A DNA stretch of 64,000 nucleotides. Origin: Isoetes taiwanensis. Lineage: Eukaryota; Streptophyta; Lycopodiopsida; Isoetales; Isoetaceae. The stretch is from NCBI GenBank assembly GCA_021234155.1, contig JAJEKV010000129.1:1-64000 (forward strand). The letters are read 5' to 3'. Below the pieces are notes generated by a model. The model saw only the letters and a list, made by a program, of their open reading frames with translations. It had not been told where the DNA came from and ran no database searches. Shown one piece after another: positions 63,946-64,000 of this stretch (positions are counted from its first letter, which is position 1; each line of letters starts with the position of its first letter). The translations under genes were made by a program, and so were the position numbers.

Positions 63946-63985
63946 AAAAATTGTCTCTCGCGCTATACGGCGAGAGACAATTTTT
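63946..63985. repeat. Perfect hairpin at the right window edge (16-bp arms)
   Basis: The left arm, beginning AAAAATTGTCTC, pairs exactly with the right arm, ending GAGACAATTTTT, around loop GCTATACG (63962-63969). Several further CTCTCAT and GCCATACGG phrases lie just upstream. It looks like the end of a foldback element that continues outside the window. Confidence 0.85.
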
Positions 63986-64000
63986 TTTCCGATCATGTGG

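Noticed and set aside
1-64000. CRISPR arrays, bacterial operons, rRNA genes
   Set aside because: No regularly spaced repeats with unique spacers, no ribosome-binding-site-linked gene strings and no rRNA core motifs were seen.

Overview
The window reads as intergenic DNA from a large, repeat-rich plant nuclear genome. The plant calls rest on the L1-type LINE (ORF1 with a DUF4283/zinc-knuckle layout), the Ty3-type LTR element, TRIM-like elements with an initiator-tRNA-Met primer site, a Helitron with a plant-style 3' end, and GT-AG introns. A seedless plant such as a fern, lycophyte or moss is my guess from the CR1/I-like LINE and the Penelope-like element; nothing here proves it. I found no bacterial features, rRNA genes or CRISPR, and very little host coding sequence.

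Layout. 1-1.5 kb: the edge of a host gene on the minus strand. 1.7-21.7 kb: a tandemly repeated unit (R1) in which one copy was split first by a 6.1-kb Helitron (3533-9678, with a clean A|T empty site in the sister copies) and then by a 7.8-kb L1 LINE (9726-17509, 9-bp target-site duplication). TRIM-like elements and SINE-like tails follow each R1 copy. 22.9-25 kb: a decayed second-family LINE. 25.9-29.3 kb: decayed purine-rich coding-like DNA holding a 592-bp MITE. 29.4-31.5 kb: one possible terminal exon and otherwise quiet DNA.

31.9-50.2 kb is the centrepiece. It is a Penelope-like retroelement whose reverse transcriptase has no visible GIY-YIG endonuclease, with spliceosomal-type introns and complex terminal repeats, one part direct and one part inverted. 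A Ty3-type LTR retrotransposon (37065-46373, TSD GGAGA) sits inside its long gene, and the reading frame is continuous across the insertion site. The LTR element has itself lost most of its integrase to a 3.9-kb foreign segment.

50-64 kb: quiet DNA, a decayed transposon-like gene (52.6-55.3 kb), a second copy of the MITE, an L1 reverse-transcriptase fragment, a second-family LINE (57.8-60.1 kb) ending beside a perfect 23-bp-arm palindrome, and a large inverted repeat (60.4-63.0 kb) carrying a nested 245-bp MITE.

The elements do not form a pathway. What they share is nesting: several insertion boundaries can be read exactly because duplicated or empty copies are in the same window.
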